This document shows, one piece after another, positions 27,792-35,161 of a stretch of DNA of 64,000 bases. The DNA is from Pseudomonadota bacterium (GTDB lineage Bacteria > Pseudomonadota > Gammaproteobacteria > Xanthomonadales > Rhodanobacteraceae). The DNA is taken from assembly GCA_018241365.1 (NCBI GenBank), contig JAFEDX010000193.1, positions 32,572-96,571 of the forward strand, in the 5' to 3' direction. The notes below the pieces were generated by a model that had not been told where the DNA came from, searched no databases, and worked only from the letters and a program-made list of their open reading frames with translations. Made by a program: the position numbers and the translations under genes. The stretch's first letter is position 1, and each line of letters opens with the position of its first letter.

Positions 27792-28085
27792 AACGCCGCG
27801 TTTACGATCTGCCAGTGGCGGATCGTGCGGCGGCGAACGCCCGAGGCAGGGTGAGAGGCGGCGTTTACGCGATGCCGGTGGCATCGCGTGCCGGCTCGAA
27901 CGACCGCACAGGGAAGTGCGGGCCGGCGCCATGCACCAGGGATGGCTGCTCGCCTTGATCTCCGGCAACAGCGTCCGCTCGCGCAGCGAGCGTGCGTCGC
28001 AAGGCGCCTGGCATCGCAAGATGCCGCAATGGCTCCCTACGTTGCGCGTACTACAATTGCGTCCTGCCTTTTGCACGTCGCAACC
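27792..28085. repeat. Structured palindromic spacer between thiS and thiG
   Basis: No credible gene lies here. The stretch holds several inverted repeats: a 10-bp perfect hairpin ACGCGATGCC-GGT-GGCATCGCGT at 27867-27889, CCGCAC-AGGGAA-GTGCGG near 27905, CGCTCGC-GCA-GCGAGCG near 27975, and GGCATC-GCAA-GATGCC near 28010. GGCGTTTACG-type direct repeats flank the first hairpins. It looks like one or more dispersed intergenic elements that entered a thi operon. No TPP riboswitch (THI box) was seen. Confidence 0.65.
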
Positions 28086-28901
28086 ATGAACGCCCAACTG
28101 CAATCCACTGCAACCACCAGCATCCCCGACCCGCTCGTCATCGCTGGCCGCCCGTTTCGCTCGCGCCTGCTGACCGGCACCGGCAAGTTCAAGGATCTCG
28201 ATGAAACCCGTCGCGCCACCGACGCTGCCGGATCCGAAATCGTCACCTTCGCGGTACGCCGCATGAACCTTGGCCAGAATCCGGGCGAGCCGAACCTGCT
28301 GGACGCCTTGCCGCCGGAACATTTCACCCTGCTGCCCAACACCGCCGGCTGCCACAGTGCCGAGGAGGCCTTGCGCACCTGCCGGCTCGCACGCGAGCTG
28401 CTGGACGGCCATTCGCTGGTGAAGCTGGAAGTGATCGGCGACCAGAAGACCTTGTTCCCGGATGTCATCAAGACCCTCGAAGCCGCCGAGGTGCTGGTGA
28501 AGGACGGCTTCGACGTGATGGTCTACACCACCGACGATCCGCTGCTGGCGAAGCGCTTCGAAGAGATCGGCTGTGCCGCGGTGATGCCGCTGGCCGCACC
28601 GATCGGCTCCGGACTCGGCATCCAGAACCGCTACACCATCCTCGAGATCGTCGAGAACGCGAAGATCCCGGTAATCGTCGATGCCGGTGTCGGCACCGCG
28701 TCCGACGCCGCGCTGGCCATGGAGCTGGGTTGCGACGGCGTGCTGATGAACACTGCGATCGCGCACGCGAAGGATCCCGTGCTGATGGCGCACGCGATGA
28801 AGTGCGCGATCGAGGCTGGGCGCGCGGCATTCCGTGCCGGGCGCATCCCGCGCCGGCGCTACGCGTCGGCGTCCAGCCCGATTGACGGAATGATTGCCTG
28901 A
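28086..28901 (+). CDS. thiG: Thiazole synthase
   Basis: A 271-residue TIM-barrel enzyme that makes the thiazole phosphate moiety from deoxyxylulose phosphate, dehydroglycine and ThiS-thiocarboxylate. Visible: [14 protein letters not shown] near residue 22, [16 protein letters not shown], the Schiff-base lysine region LVKLEVIGD (near 115), [10 protein letters not shown] and [31 protein letters not shown] at 28086 gives a normal length; the longer frame reads into the repeat. The other thi genes (thiE, thiC, thiH or thiO) are not in the window. Confidence 0.95.
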   Translation: MNAQLQSTATTSIPDPLVIAGRPFRSRLLTGTGKFKDLDETRRATDAAGSEIVTFAVRRMNLGQNPGEPNLLDALPPEHFTLLPNTAGCHSAEEALRTCRLARELLDGHSLVKLEVIGDQKTLFPDVIKTLEAAEVLVKDGFDVMVYTTDDPLLAKRFEEIGCAAVMPLAAPIGSGLGIQNRYTILEIVENAKIPVIVDAGVGTASDAALAMELGCDGVLMNTAIAHAKDPVLMAHAMKCAIEAGRAAFRAGRIPRRRYASASSPIDGMIA

Positions 28902-29037
28902 CTTTTCCCCTCTGCCTTCGGGAGAGGGGCGTGAAACGCCGCCGTTTCTTTTGGCCGAAGGCCGGGTGAGGGTGCGGGTCTTGCGCAAGCCTCGTACCCT
29001 CACCGCAGCCCCTCTTCCGAGGGGAGAGGGGTTGCAC
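28902..29037. repeat. GC-rich palindromic repeat cluster between thiG and trmB
   Basis: The stretch contains CCCCTCTGCCTTCGGGAGAGGGG, GGCCGAAGGCC, the inverted pair TGAGGGT ... ACCCTCA and CCCCTCTTCCGAGGGGAGAGGGG, so much of it can fold on itself. A related block (CCCTCTCCC-TCC-GGGAGAGGG then CCGAAGGGCGGGTGAGGG) lies at 57086. It starts straight after the thiG stop, and its 3' end forms the ribosome-binding site of trmB. Confidence 0.75.
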
Positions 29038-29730
29038 TTGAGCAATGAAGCGCCTGAGCGCCGCCGCGCCATTCGCAGTTTCGTGTTGAGAGAGGGGCGA
29101 ATCACTCCCGCGCAGCAGCGCGCCTTCGAACAACACTGGACCCGCTTCGGCCTCGACTACACCGGCGCACCCCGTGACCTCGACGCCTTGTTCGGGCGCA
29201 GCGCACCGCGCGTGCTGGAAATCGGCTTCGGCAACGGCGAGGCACTGGCGTGGTCATGTGAACACGATCCCGCACGCGATTACCTCGGCATCGAGGTGCA
29301 CCGCCCCGGCGTCGGCAGGCTGATGAATGCGCTGGCGGCCTTGGACGTGCGCAACGTGCGCATCTGGAACCACGATGCGGTCGAGGTGCTGCGCCATGAA
29401 ATCCGGCCGGCCGCACTGGAGGAAGTGCGCATCTGGTTCCCGGACCCATGGCCCAAGAAGCGCCACCACAAGCGGCGCCTGGTCCAGCCCGCCTTTGTCG
29501 AACTGCTGGCGGCGCGCACGAAATCGGGCGGTCTGTTGCACCTCGCCACCGACTGGCCCGAGTATGCTTTGCACATGCGGGAGGTGCTGGCGGCGCAACC
29601 CGGGTGGCGATTGCGCGAAGGGGCGAGTGGTGAATCGAAACGACCGGACTGGCGGATCGAGACACGCTTCGAGCGGCGCGGCATCCGTCTCGGCCACCCG
29701 GTTACCGATCTGTTGTATGACCGCATGTAA
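29038..29730 (+). CDS. trmB: tRNA (guanine-N7-)-methyltransferase
   Basis: A 230-residue SAM-dependent enzyme that methylates G46 of tRNA. The motif I is [13 protein letters not shown], followed by [22 protein letters not shown], the signature [17 protein letters not shown] near residue 135, and [11 protein letters not shown]. The open frame starts at 28894, but the first 46 codons translate palindromic repeat DNA ([12 protein letters not shown]). TTG at 29038, just after GAGAGGGG, gives the family length. The start is an inference; TTG at 29032 is possible. Confidence 0.92.
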   Translation: MSNEAPERRRAIRSFVLREGRITPAQQRAFEQHWTRFGLDYTGAPRDLDALFGRSAPRVLEIGFGNGEALAWSCEHDPARDYLGIEVHRPGVGRLMNALAALDVRNVRIWNHDAVEVLRHEIRPAALEEVRIWFPDPWPKKRHHKRRLVQPAFVELLAARTKSGGLLHLATDWPEYALHMREVLAAQPGWRLREGASGESKRPDWRIETRFERRGIRLGHPVTDLLYDRM

Positions 29731-29777
29731 TGCTGTGCCGACCTGCCACCTGAACTGACCGCCGGACCGACCGCGCA

Positions 29778-31628
29778 ATGGAGCTGACCCTCACCCCCGA
29801 CATGCTGCTGGTGCTCGGGCTGGTTGGCTTCACGGTGATCATGTTCATCCTCGACTGGGTGCGCCCGGATGTCGTCGCCCTGCTGGTACTGGTGGTGATC
29901 GGCATCACCGGCTTGATGCCGGTCGACCAGTTGTTCAATGGCTTCGCCTCCAACGCCGTGCTGTCCCTGATGGGCATCATGATCATGGGTGCCGGGCTGG
30001 ACCGCACCGGCGTGTTGAACCGCGCGGCGGCGTTCATCCTGCGGCTTTCCGGCGGCGTCGAAAGCCGCGTTTCGCTGCTGCTCAACTCGACGGCCGGAGT
30101 CCTTTCGTCGGTCATCCAGAGCCAGGCGCTGGCCGCGCTGTTCCTGCCGGTCACCAGCCGCATTTCCGCGCGCACCGGCATGCCGCTGAAACGCCTGCTG
30201 CTGCCGATGGCGTGCTGCATCCTCGCCGGCACCAGCATGACGCTGATCTCGAATTCGCCGCTGATCCTGCTCAACGACCTGATCGCCAGCGCCAACCGCA
30301 ACCTGCCGCCGGGTGCACAGACCATCGAGCCGTTCTCGCTGTTCTCGATCACGCCGATCGGCATCCCGCTGCTGCTGGCCGGTTTGGGTTATTTCTATTT
30401 TTTGCCACGGCGGCTGATGCCGGACGATGCGGAAGGCAAGCCCAAGGTCACGCCCGGCCGCACGGAAAGCTACTTCGCCAACACCTACGGCATCGCGGGC
30501 GAAGTCGTCGAGCTTACCGTCACCGCCGACAGCCCGCTGGTGGGCATGAGCATCGGCGAGGCGGAAACCCTGCAGAACGCACCGCTGATCCTTGCGATCA
30601 AGAACGGCAACGAGGCGCGCCTCGCGCCACCGTCCGACCAGATGATCTGGGTGGGTACGGTGCTGGGCGTGCTGGGTCAGCGTCCCGCCGTCAACGAATT
30701 CGCGCAGGCGATGCAATGCCGTACCGGCAACCGCGTGCAGGCGCTGGCTGACATGTTCAACCCGACGCGCGCAGGAATTTCCGAGGTGGTGATTCCGCCG
30801 CAATCGAAATTCGTCAAGCAGCAGGTCGGCGAGCTGCGCCTGCGCAAGCGCTACGGCATCTCGGTGCTTGCGCTTAACCGCGGTGACGAGGTGACGCGCG
30901 GCGAAGACGTGCGCAAGCTGACCCTGCGCGCCGGCGACCTGCTGGTGGTGCACAGCACCTGGCGCGATCTTGCGCTGGCCGCCGAAAGCCGCGACCTGGT
31001 GCCGGTCACCGACATTCCCACCAGCGAGGAATCGCGCCCGGGCAAGGTGCGCTACGCGCTGGTGTTCTTCGCCTTGGCCATGGGATTGGGCCTGTTCACC
31101 GACCTGCACCTCGGGGTCGCGATGATGACCGGTGCGGTCGGCATGCTGCTGGCCGGGGTGCTCAACATGGACGAAGCCTACGGCACGATCCAGTGGAAGA
31201 CCATCTTCGTGATGGCCTGCCTGATCCCGCTCGGCATCTCGATGGATTCCACCGGTACCGCCGCGTGGATGGCACAGGAAATCATGCGTTACCTCGGCCA
31301 CCTGCCGCAATGGGCGATCCAGACCTTCATCGCGATCCTCGCGCTGATCTTCTCCCAGATCATTTCCCACGTCGCCACCGCGGTGATGATGGTGCCGATG
31401 GCCATCAACATCGCGCTCGCTTCCGGAGGCAACCCCGCCGTGTACGCGCTGATCGTGGCGCTGTCGGTGTCCAACACCTTCCTGCTGCCGGGCGCCAGCC
31501 CCACGATGCTGGTCGTGGCCGGCCCGGGCGGCTACAAGCCGCGCGACTTCATGCGCGTCGGCCTGCCGCTGACCGTCATCATGCTGGTGGTGACGCTGGT
31601 GATGGTGAACGTGGTGTTCAACCGCTGA
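29778..31628 (+). CDS. SLC13/DASS-type ion transporter with two RCK_C (TrkA-C) domains
   Basis: A 616-residue inner-membrane protein. It has about five helices in the first 210 residues, two soluble RCK_C-type domains at about 235-410 (VVELTVTADSPLVGMSIGEAE; VVIPPQSKFVKQQVGELRLR), then another set of helices to the end. Conserved transporter hairpins are GTSMTLISNSPLILLN and SHVATAVMMVPMAINIA. The family carries sulfate, dicarboxylates or other anions with sodium or protons. The substrate is not readable here. It stands 47 bases after trmB and converges on the oxidase block. Confidence 0.88.
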   Translation: MELTLTPDMLLVLGLVGFTVIMFILDWVRPDVVALLVLVVIGITGLMPVDQLFNGFASNAVLSLMGIMIMGAGLDRTGVLNRAAAFILRLSGGVESRVSLLLNSTAGVLSSVIQSQALAALFLPVTSRISARTGMPLKRLLLPMACCILAGTSMTLISNSPLILLNDLIASANRNLPPGAQTIEPFSLFSITPIGIPLLLAGLGYFYFLPRRLMPDDAEGKPKVTPGRTESYFANTYGIAGEVVELTVTADSPLVGMSIGEAETLQNAPLILAIKNGNEARLAPPSDQMIWVGTVLGVLGQRPAVNEFAQAMQCRTGNRVQALADMFNPTRAGISEVVIPPQSKFVKQQVGELRLRKRYGISVLALNRGDEVTRGEDVRKLTLRAGDLLVVHSTWRDLALAAESRDLVPVTDIPTSEESRPGKVRYALVFFALAMGLGLFTDLHLGVAMMTGAVGMLLAGVLNMDEAYGTIQWKTIFVMACLIPLGISMDSTGTAAWMAQEIMRYLGHLPQWAIQTFIAILALIFSQIISHVATAVMMVPMAINIALASGGNPAVYALIVALSVSNTFLLPGASPTMLVVAGPGGYKPRDFMRVGLPLTVIMLVVTLVMVNVVFNR

Positions 31629-31671
31629 CGCCAGGCAGGATCCCCCGGGCAGGCCGGAACCTGACCGCCCG

Positions 31672-32142
31672 TCAGCCGGATGCGGGAGGTGCCGCCGGTG
31701 CCGACGCGGCAGGCGCCGTGCCATACGTGGGAGTGTCGCGGTACTGCGACGGAATCACGTACATCGTCGCCGCGTAATAGATGATCCACGCGATCACCGC
31801 GAGGAACAGCACCCACACCCAGGTCGGAATCTCGCGGCGTGCCTCGGCGCGACGCGGGTCGAACGGATCATCGGCGCTGAATGCATCGACGGTCAGGTTG
31901 ACGATGCCGCGCTTGGTCGAACCCGGGTGCAGGCCGCCGATCATGATGCCGGGACCGTTCTGCACCTGGAACGGGATTTCCTCGACCCCTTCGACACCGC
32001 TCTGGTCCTCCGCGCGCACGATCAGCCGGTGCGGCCCGTCGGCCAGCTTGCGCGTGTCGATATCCAGCTGCGTCGGCAGCTCACGGTCGATGACGGGCGT
32101 CGAATCGTCGTCGAGATAGACGCGTACGTGTGGCTTGCTCAT
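31672..32142 (-). CDS. Oxidase-associated single-pass membrane protein (156 residues)
   Basis: Not recognised as a named family. The first 105 residues look like a beta-rich Ig-like domain (VRVYLDDDSTPVIDRELPTQ, LIVRAEDQSGVEGVEEIPFQ). A basic-acidic hinge follows (DDPFDPRRAEARREIP), then one membrane helix (TWVWVLFLAVIAWIIYYAATM) near 108-128 and a short Pro/Ala tail. There is no signal peptide. It is the last gene of the second-oxidase set, 13 bases after a 54-residue membrane protein gene, so a role as accessory subunit or assembly factor of that oxidase is plausible. Confidence 0.75.
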   Translation of the reverse strand: MSKPHVRVYLDDDSTPVIDRELPTQLDIDTRKLADGPHRLIVRAEDQSGVEGVEEIPFQVQNGPGIMIGGLHPGSTKRGIVNLTVDAFSADDPFDPRRAEARREIPTWVWVLFLAVIAWIIYYAATMYVIPSQYRDTPTYGTAPAASAPAAPPASG

Positions 32143-32155
32143 TCGAAGGATCCTC

Positions 32156-32320
32156 TCAGCGATCCGGCCGCAGGATGTCGTACTTGGGGTGATGCGGGTC
32201 GTGCTCGCCCGGGCGGATCAGGAACTTGAACATCGCCACGAAGCAGCCCAGCGTGACCGCACCGACAAGGATCGCGATCGTGACTATGCCCCACAGGGGG
32301 CCCATCAACATGTTGTGCAT
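32156..32320 (-). CDS. Small oxidase-associated membrane protein (54 residues)
   Basis: A short protein with one strong helix (LWGIVTIAILVGAVTLGCFVAMF) and a charged C-terminus rich in His/Pro/Asp (RPGEHDPHHPKYDILRPDR). This layout recalls the CcoQ-type small subunit of cbb3 oxidases, but the sequence differs from CcoQ at 38484. ATG at 32320 has a GAGGAT site 8 bases upstream. It lies between the ccoO/cytochrome c fusion and the 156-residue protein on the same strand, and is probably a small subunit of the second oxidase. Confidence 0.75.
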   Translation of the reverse strand: MHNMLMGPLWGIVTIAILVGAVTLGCFVAMFKFLIRPGEHDPHHPKYDILRPDR

Positions 32321-32361
32321 GGCAGATCCTCGACTGCTTGCCCTCGACTGCATTTCCTCGA

Positions 32362-33345
32362 CTACTTGCCCGCAGCGCGCAGCTTCGCCACCTCGGCCGG
32401 CGTCACCGGCTTGGCGTGGTTGCCCCATGAAGAACGTTCGTAGTTGGCGATGTTGGCAATGTCTTCGTCGTTCAGCTGACCGGCGAACGGAGGCATGACG
32501 CCCGAATACTTCACGCCACCGATCACCGTACCCTGGCGGCCATGCAGGATGGTGTCGAGCTGCGTGGTCGGATCGTCATCGCCCACGGCGGCATTGCCCT
32601 TGAGCGGCGGGAACGCCGTCGGCACACCCTCGCCATTCGCCTGGTGGCACGCCGCGCAGGTGGTATCGAACCCGGTCTTGCCCTTGGCAGCGTCATACGC
32701 ATAGCCGCCCGCGGCAGACGCTGCGGGCGCCGCAGCCGGCGCGGACGCCACGGCCTGACCGCCCATCCCGCCATTCATCGCGTAACCCGGAATCGCCGGT
32801 TGCTTCAGCGACATGAGGAACGCCACCAGCGCCTCGGCCCGCTGCGTCGGGATCACCTTGTCGCCGTTCTTCGGTGCAAACGCCGGTGGCAGGGGCACGG
32901 CCGCCACGCCCGCCGGTACCGCCTTGACTTCGTGGAACATGAACTTGAAGTTCGGCATGATCGATCCCGGGGACACCGCGCGTGGATCGTACAGATGCAT
33001 GTACTGCCACACTTCGCCGCGGCGGTTGCCGACATCGGTGAGATCGGGACCCGTGCGTTCCGAACCCAGCATCTCGGGTGTGGCATAGGCAAAGTCGCCC
33101 GGCGCGGAGGGCCGGCCGAACACCTTGTCTTCCGGCAGCGGACGCACCTGCAGCGTGTGGCAGTAATCGCAGCCATCGCTGGCGAACACCTGGCGGCCCT
33201 CCTCCTCCAGCGGGGTCAACGGCTTGACTCCGGGGCCCGGCGGCGTCCGCGCCAGGTCGATCGCCGGACCGACCGCGATCAGCAACACGATCACGACGTA
33301 GAGCAGCAGCGAGCCGCCGAAGATTGCCCACATCTCCTTTTTCAT
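32362..33345 (-). CDS. Di-heme cytochrome c subunit of the second cbb3-type oxidase (CcoO-like with CcoP-like tail)
   Basis: A 327-residue membrane-anchored cytochrome. An N-terminal helix lies at about 8-28, and the first heme site is Cys59-Asp-Tyr-Cys-His63. The following region resembles CcoO (ATPEMLGSERTGPDLTDVGNR, WQYMHLYDPRAVSPGSIMPN). After an Ala-rich linker (about 195-220) comes a second cytochrome c domain with CAACH near 231 and Met in GVMPPFAGQL. It thus joins one-heme CcoO and one heme domain of CcoP in one chain. The start overlaps the stop of the ccoN-like gene (ATGA), which argues for one complex. Confidence 0.85.
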   Translation of the reverse strand: MKKEMWAIFGGSLLLYVVIVLLIAVGPAIDLARTPPGPGVKPLTPLEEEGRQVFASDGCDYCHTLQVRPLPEDKVFGRPSAPGDFAYATPEMLGSERTGPDLTDVGNRRGEVWQYMHLYDPRAVSPGSIMPNFKFMFHEVKAVPAGVAAVPLPPAFAPKNGDKVIPTQRAEALVAFLMSLKQPAIPGYAMNGGMGGQAVASAPAAAPAASAAGGYAYDAAKGKTGFDTTCAACHQANGEGVPTAFPPLKGNAAVGDDDPTTQLDTILHGRQGTVIGGVKYSGVMPPFAGQLNDEDIANIANYERSSWGNHAKPVTPAEVAKLRAAGK

Positions 33346-34769
33346 GCCCCGGCCTCCTCCGACTGCATGATCGGCGACGGAGCATCACCGGGCTTGCCCG
33401 CGGTCATGCGCCACACGTTCCAGACGAACACCAGGTGCGACAGGAACATCAGGATCCCGCCCACGCCGCGCCAGAGGTAATACGGCTCCATGTCGACGAC
33501 GGACTGGATGAACGGCTTGCCGTGGACCCAGTCCAGGCCCTGGATGGTGCCGCCGATCGACAGCGAGATCACGTAGATCGCGACGCCGGTGGTGGCGAGC
33601 CAGAAGTGCACCGCCATGCCGAGCTGCCCCGGTCGCTTCCCGGTCGCCAGCGGCAGCAGCGCATAGATGCCGCCCCACGCGGCAAAGGTGACGAAACCGT
33701 ACATCGTGAAGTGCGAGTGGCCCACCGTGAAGCTGGTGAAGTGCCAGATCGCCTGCAGGGAGCGGAGCGCCTCGACCGTGCCCTGCATCGAACCGAACAC
33801 GTAGCACAGCACGCCCACGAACAGGAACGCCAGCGGATAGGATTCGATCCGTCCGTGGTAGCGGCCGCGCATCGTCAGCAGATAGTTGGCGCCGCCGCCG
33901 AGCACCGGTACCAGCATGCCCACGCTGCAGATGATCGCGGTGGTCTGCAGCCACCACGGCAACGGGCTGAACAGGAAATGGTGCGCGCCCAGCATCGGAT
34001 AGAACACGAGGTTGGTCCAGAACGCCAGCACGCCCAGCGCGTAGGAGTAGATCGGGCGATTCAGCACCTTCGGGATCGCGTAATAGAACAGGCCCAGCGC
34101 GAGCGGCGTGAACCACATCCCCACCGCGTTGTGCATGAAGTAGCCGGAGATGGTGACCTGGCCCAGCCCGTACTGGTACCACGGCAGGACCGCGACCAGG
34201 CAGATGATGCAGGTCCACAGCAGCCCGCCGACGATGTACCAGTTGGAAAGATAGATGTCCTGCGACTCGCGCCGCGCGATCGTGGCCAGGATGTTCCACA
34301 CCGTCACGATCAGCGCGGCGAGGAACACCAGCCGGATCGGCCACGGCCATTCGCGGTATTCGAGGTCACCCCAGTTGTAGCCGAGGTCCAGCGCGATCGT
34401 GCCCGCGATCGCCGCGATGTTGAACAGCCACAGCCCGGCCCAGGCGAGCGCGGTGCTGTACAGCTTCGTGCCACAGCTGCGCACGGTCACGTAGTACGCG
34501 GTGCCGACCAGCGCGATGCTGGCCCAGCCGTAGAAGACGTCGTTGGTGTGGATCGGGCGCAGCCGGCCGAAGGTCAGGTACTTGCCCGCCCAGAAGTCCG
34601 GCGCGCCGAACTTGAAGGCCAGCAGCAGGCCGACCGCGGTGCCGAAGATCAGCCAGAACGTGGCGCTGACCGTGTACGCCTTGAAGATCGACGAGAGTTC
34701 GTGGTCGTCCTGCTCACCGCGGATCGGCGTGGGCCCGGTGCGTGACAGGTCTTGAACGGTAACCGCCAT
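33342..34769 (-). CDS. Second, divergent cbb3-type oxidase catalytic subunit (CcoN-like)
   Basis: A 475-residue heme-copper oxidase subunit I with about 12 helices. Active-site features are visible: the CuB histidine in GYFMHNAVGMWF, the cross-link tyrosine six residues before the His-His pair in FYPMLGAHHFLF, and heme ligands in WHFTSFTVGHSHFTMYG. The Tyr-His spacing is the same as in the CcoN at 39345, so oxygen reduction is likelier than NO reduction. ATG at 34769 is chosen, with GGAGCG upstream. The gene has its own upstream region with an FNR-like box. Sequence identity to the other CcoN looks low by eye. Confidence 0.88.
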   Translation of the reverse strand: MAVTVQDLSRTGPTPIRGEQDDHELSSIFKAYTVSATFWLIFGTAVGLLLAFKFGAPDFWAGKYLTFGRLRPIHTNDVFYGWASIALVGTAYYVTVRSCGTKLYSTALAWAGLWLFNIAAIAGTIALDLGYNWGDLEYREWPWPIRLVFLAALIVTVWNILATIARRESQDIYLSNWYIVGGLLWTCIICLVAVLPWYQYGLGQVTISGYFMHNAVGMWFTPLALGLFYYAIPKVLNRPIYSYALGVLAFWTNLVFYPMLGAHHFLFSPLPWWLQTTAIICSVGMLVPVLGGGANYLLTMRGRYHGRIESYPLAFLFVGVLCYVFGSMQGTVEALRSLQAIWHFTSFTVGHSHFTMYGFVTFAAWGGIYALLPLATGKRPGQLGMAVHFWLATTGVAIYVISLSIGGTIQGLDWVHGKPFIQSVVDMEPYYLWRGVGGILMFLSHLVFVWNVWRMTAGKPGDAPSPIMQSEEAGA

Positions 34770-34894
34770 CACTTCGCTCCATTGACGTGAATGGAACGGT
34801 CGGCGCCGGAGCGTCTGGCCGCGGAAACGTCCGGAGGGCCAGGTGGTCGCGGGCGACGGTGAGGGAGTCTACGGTAACAGAATACGCCCCTCGG

Positions 34895-34908
34895 TTGACC
34901 TGTATCAA
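34895..34908. promoter_or_regulatory. FNR/Anr-type box upstream of the second oxidase
   Basis: TTGACCTGTATCAA matches the FNR/Anr consensus TTGAT-N4-ATCAA at 9 of 10 defined bases. Its centre is about 132 bases upstream of the ATG at 34769, in the 176-base gap after ccoS. FNR-class regulators switch on cbb3 oxidases at low oxygen in many proteobacteria. Confidence 0.75.
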
Positions 34909-34945
34909 CACGCCCGGGGCACAAGTGTTGTGGGCAGGACGGGGA

Positions 34946-35161
34946 TCAGGATGCGGCGTGCTTGTCCACGGAAGCGGGGGCAGCGCGCGAACCGGCGTCC
35001 ACGCGTCCATCCTTGTGCGGGGCTTCCTCGTCCAGCAGCGGCAGGACCTTCGGCGAATCCAGGTCCTCGAACTGGGCGTGGTTGACCGCCCAGAAAAATA
35101 TGCCCACGGCCACGATCGCCAGCACCAGCGTGACCGGGATCAGGATCAGCAGCGCATTCAC
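34946..35161 (-). CDS. ccoS: CcoS (FixS)-type cbb3 oxidase maturation protein
   Basis: A 71-residue protein: an N-terminal helix (LLILIPVTLVLAIVAVGIFFWAV) followed by the family motif NHAQFEDLDSPKVLPLLDE and a variable charged tail. CcoS is needed for cofactor insertion into cbb3 oxidase. GTG at 35161 overlaps the ccoI stop (GTGA); the longer frame upstream is inside ccoI. It lies between ccoI and the second oxidase. Confidence 0.9.
   Translation of the reverse strand: MNALLILIPVTLVLAIVAVGIFFWAVNHAQFEDLDSPKVLPLLDEEAPHKDGRVDAGSRAAPASVDKHAAS

Noticed and set aside
27792..28085. TPP riboswitch before thiG
   Set aside because: No CUGAGA or ACC-UGAU-like thi-box segments were found; the structure consists of simple hairpins.
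28894..29037. N-terminal extension of trmB from 28894
   Set aside because: The first 48 codons translate a palindromic repeat ([12 protein letters not shown] peptide also expected from other copies), and the remaining length fits TrmB.
33342..34769. Possibility that the second CcoN is a nitric oxide reductase
   Set aside because: The cross-link tyrosine six residues before the His-His pair is kept as in the canonical CcoN, and the partner is a di-heme CcoO-like protein; NO reductases lack this tyrosine. Not fully excluded without phylogeny.
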